The position numbers and the translations under genes are program-made. Positions 62,471 to 64,000 of a stretch of 64,000 nucleotides of DNA are shown piece by piece (positions within the stretch are counted from its first letter, which is position 1; each line of letters begins with the position of its first letter). The notes beneath the pieces are model-generated. The model was not told where the DNA came from. It made no database searches and saw nothing but the letters and a program-made list of their open reading frames with translations. This DNA comes from Paraburkholderia sp. FT54 (GTDB taxonomy: Bacteria > Pseudomonadota > Gammaproteobacteria > Burkholderiales > Burkholderiaceae), in the NCBI RefSeq assembly GCF_031585635.1, contig NZ_CP134197.1, forward strand, positions 62,001 through 126,000. The letters run 5' to 3'.

Positions 62471-63427
62471 ATGGCACTTCACGTTCTGCATTATTTGCAT
62501 CAAGACCGCGCCCAGTGGGGCGTGGTCGCTAATGGCGCTATCACGCCGATTCCCGGCGAATTCAGGTCGACCGCCGAGTTGATCGAGGCTAACCCGGTCG
62601 AGCGGCTGTTCGTGCTGAGCGGCCCGACGGTTCGCGAATCGGAAGTGCAATGGTTGTCACCCGTGACCGCCAATCAGCAGTTCGTCTGCCAGGGCGCGAA
62701 TTATCGCCAGCATATGATCGAATCCGGCATGGACCCGGATGTGAAGAAATTCAACATGATTTTCACGAAGGCGACAAGCTGCATCGTTCCGGCCGACTCG
62801 CCCGTGGTTAAACCAGACGGGGTGCAGTTCCTCGACTACGAGATCGAACTCGGCCTCGTCCTCAAACGCGACATCTCGTCCCGCGAAACTGTCACCGAGG
62901 AGAATCTGCATGAGTACGTCGCCGGCGCCGTGATCGTCAATGACTATTCCGCGCGCGATATCCAGATTCCGCAAATGCAGTTCTACAAGGGCAAGAGCTA
63001 TCGCACGTTTGGCCCTGTCGGCCCTTACCTTTGCCTTCTCGAGAAACAGGATATTCCAAAGCTGAAGGAGCTCGTGCTGACGCTGACGGTAAACGGAACG
63101 GTCCGGCAGAATGACTCCACGTCGGGCCTGGTCTATGGTCCGGCAGAGACCTTGACGGAACTCTCAGCCATACACGACCTGCGCGCCGGGGACCTGCTCG
63201 CGACCGGCACGCCTTCCGGCTGCGCACTGAGCATTCCGTCACCCGAGAAGCAACGCGCCGCGGCGCAGCTGCCTGAAGCGGAAAAATGGCGTCTATTCCT
63301 GAAGATGCAGGAGGAGAGGCCACAGTACCTGCGGGTCGGTGACGTCGTGGAGTCGTATATCGCCAGCTCTGATCGCTCGATCAATCTGGGCGTACAGCGT
63401 AACGTCGTCGTGGAAGAAGCAGCATGA
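62471..63427 (+). CDS. Fumarylacetoacetate hydrolase-family protein
   Basis: 318-residue FAH-fold enzyme. The metal site is visible: Glu124 and Glu126 in LDYEIELGLVL and Asp158 in IVNDYSARDIQ; KSYRTFGPVGPYL and LATGTPSGCAL are also conserved. Such enzymes hydrate, isomerise or split C-C bonds of ring-cleavage products. It follows the dioxygenase after 34 bases and overlaps the ligase start (ATGA). It probably acts directly after ring opening. Confidence 0.9.
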   Translation: MALHVLHYLHQDRAQWGVVANGAITPIPGEFRSTAELIEANPVERLFVLSGPTVRESEVQWLSPVTANQQFVCQGANYRQHMIESGMDPDVKKFNMIFTKATSCIVPADSPVVKPDGVQFLDYEIELGLVLKRDISSRETVTEENLHEYVAGAVIVNDYSARDIQIPQMQFYKGKSYRTFGPVGPYLCLLEKQDIPKLKELVLTLTVNGTVRQNDSTSGLVYGPAETLTELSAIHDLRAGDLLATGTPSGCALSIPSPEKQRAAAQLPEAEKWRLFLKMQEERPQYLRVGDVVESYIASSDRSINLGVQRNVVVEEAA

Positions 63428-64000
63428 CAGGCGTCGCAAACGTACGCGATGTCCTTGCCATGGAAATGAAGGGGCAGCCAGCGGATCTCCCGTCGAGCAC
63501 CTACGAGATGATCTGTCGGGGCGCGGCCCTCAATCCGTCGGCGCCCGCACTTTCGTTCTTTGCAACGGCAGACGGCTACCAGAACGCTGAGTGCTGGACG
63601 TACAGCGAATTCGTGCGCGATGTCACGCGCACCGCGAACATGTTTGCGCGCCTGAGAGTACAGCGCGACTCGGTGGTCGCATACGTTCTGCCCAACCTCC
63701 CTGAAACGCACTTTGTGATCTGGGGCGGGGAAGCCGCCGGGATTGTCTGCGCGATCAATCCGCTGCTTGAGAGTGACGCCATCGGCGAACTGCTCAACGC
63801 CTCGGCGGCGAGTGTGCTCGTAACGCTGGCGCCGTTTCCCGGAACCGACCTTTGGCAGAAGGTGCAAGCCGTGCTGCACAAGCTCCCTTGCCTGGAGCAA
63901 CTGGTGCTCGTGAATCCGGCCGACCGCATGCAGGGCGAAAAGGGATTAGCGGCCCGGGCGCTTCAACGTGGCGAGTGTTCAAAACTGCATGGGCCCGGCG
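63424..64000 (+). CDS. AMP-dependent acyl-CoA synthetase, 3' end outside window
   Basis: The open frame from ATG 63424 continues to the window end (at least 192 codons). Its N-terminal part is typical of adenylate-forming ligases: EMICRGAALNPSAPALSFF, WTYSEFVRDVTRTANMFA, VAYVLPNLPETHFVIWGGEA and AINPLLESDAIGELL. The ATP-binding P-loop and later motifs lie beyond the window. It probably activates the acid released by ring cleavage, or the starting aromatic acid, to its CoA ester. Co-translated with the FAH-family gene. Confidence 0.88.
   Translation, partial: MTGVANVRDVLAMEMKGQPADLPSSTYEMICRGAALNPSAPALSFFATADGYQNAECWTYSEFVRDVTRTANMFARLRVQRDSVVAYVLPNLPETHFVIWGGEAAGIVCAINPLLESDAIGELLNASAASVLVTLAPFPGTDLWQKVQAVLHKLPCLEQLVLVNPADRMQGEKGLAARALQRGECSKLHGPG

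Overview
The window looks like chromosome from a GC-rich betaproteobacterium of the Burkholderiaceae, most likely Paraburkholderia, Caballeronia or a close relative. The evidence is a Burkholderia-type trimeric porin at 32502, DUF3313, DUF4239 and DUF1488 proteins, MetA-type outer-membrane proteins, two Cache-type chemoreceptors, IS110 and IS1182 insertion sequences, and many aromatic or xenobiotic catabolic modules with LysR, IclR and TetR regulators. Nothing seen marks it as plasmid or phage. No rRNA, tRNA or CRISPR array was found.

Left part (1-14300). A truncated IS110 transposase is followed by a leftward operon iclR - MFS transporter - ligJ - ligK, the lower branch of gallate / protocatechuate 4,5-cleavage. 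A perfect palindrome sits just upstream of iclR. After a chemoreceptor comes a second leftward operon for uptake and breakdown of an amino-acid-like compound: binding protein, two permeases, ATPase, threonine-aldolase-type PLP enzyme and amidohydrolase. A LysR gene is divergent to it.

Middle part (14300-36000). This is a patchwork of small envelope proteins, a 166-bp MITE-like element, a histone-deacetylase-like hydrolase, a second chemoreceptor and an EAL-HDOD protein. Two almost identical IS1182-family elements in inverted orientation (24487-26103 intact, 33950-35570 with a 4-bp frameshift) bracket 7.8 kb carrying an MscS channel, a DUF1488 protein, a PAS histidine kinase and a porin. This segment has long non-coding stretches and gene remnants.

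Right-middle part (36000-51600). It holds a GH15 glucoamylase, an aldehyde dehydrogenase, an isonitrile hydratase, a LysR/EamA pair, a second threonine aldolase preceded by an AraC fragment in the same reading frame, and a tautomerase with all six catalytic residues of cis-3-chloroacrylate dehalogenase. A complete siaABCD-type signalling operon follows (PP2C phosphatase, kinase, SiaC, diguanylate cyclase); its SiaA has a CBS-like N-terminus and no membrane segment. An AI-2E-family permease comes next.

Right end (51700-64000). A TetR gene is divergent to a three-gene RND efflux system. A paralogous TetR gene is divergent to an aromatic-catabolic operon: FAD monooxygenase, type I extradiol dioxygenase, FAH-family hydrolase and an acyl-CoA ligase cut by the window edge. 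The two TetR/target intergenic regions share the same promoter layout, with divergent promoters whose -35 boxes overlap. A third copy of the rightward promoter lies upstream of the AI-2E gene. This suggests that efflux and catabolism respond to related signals.
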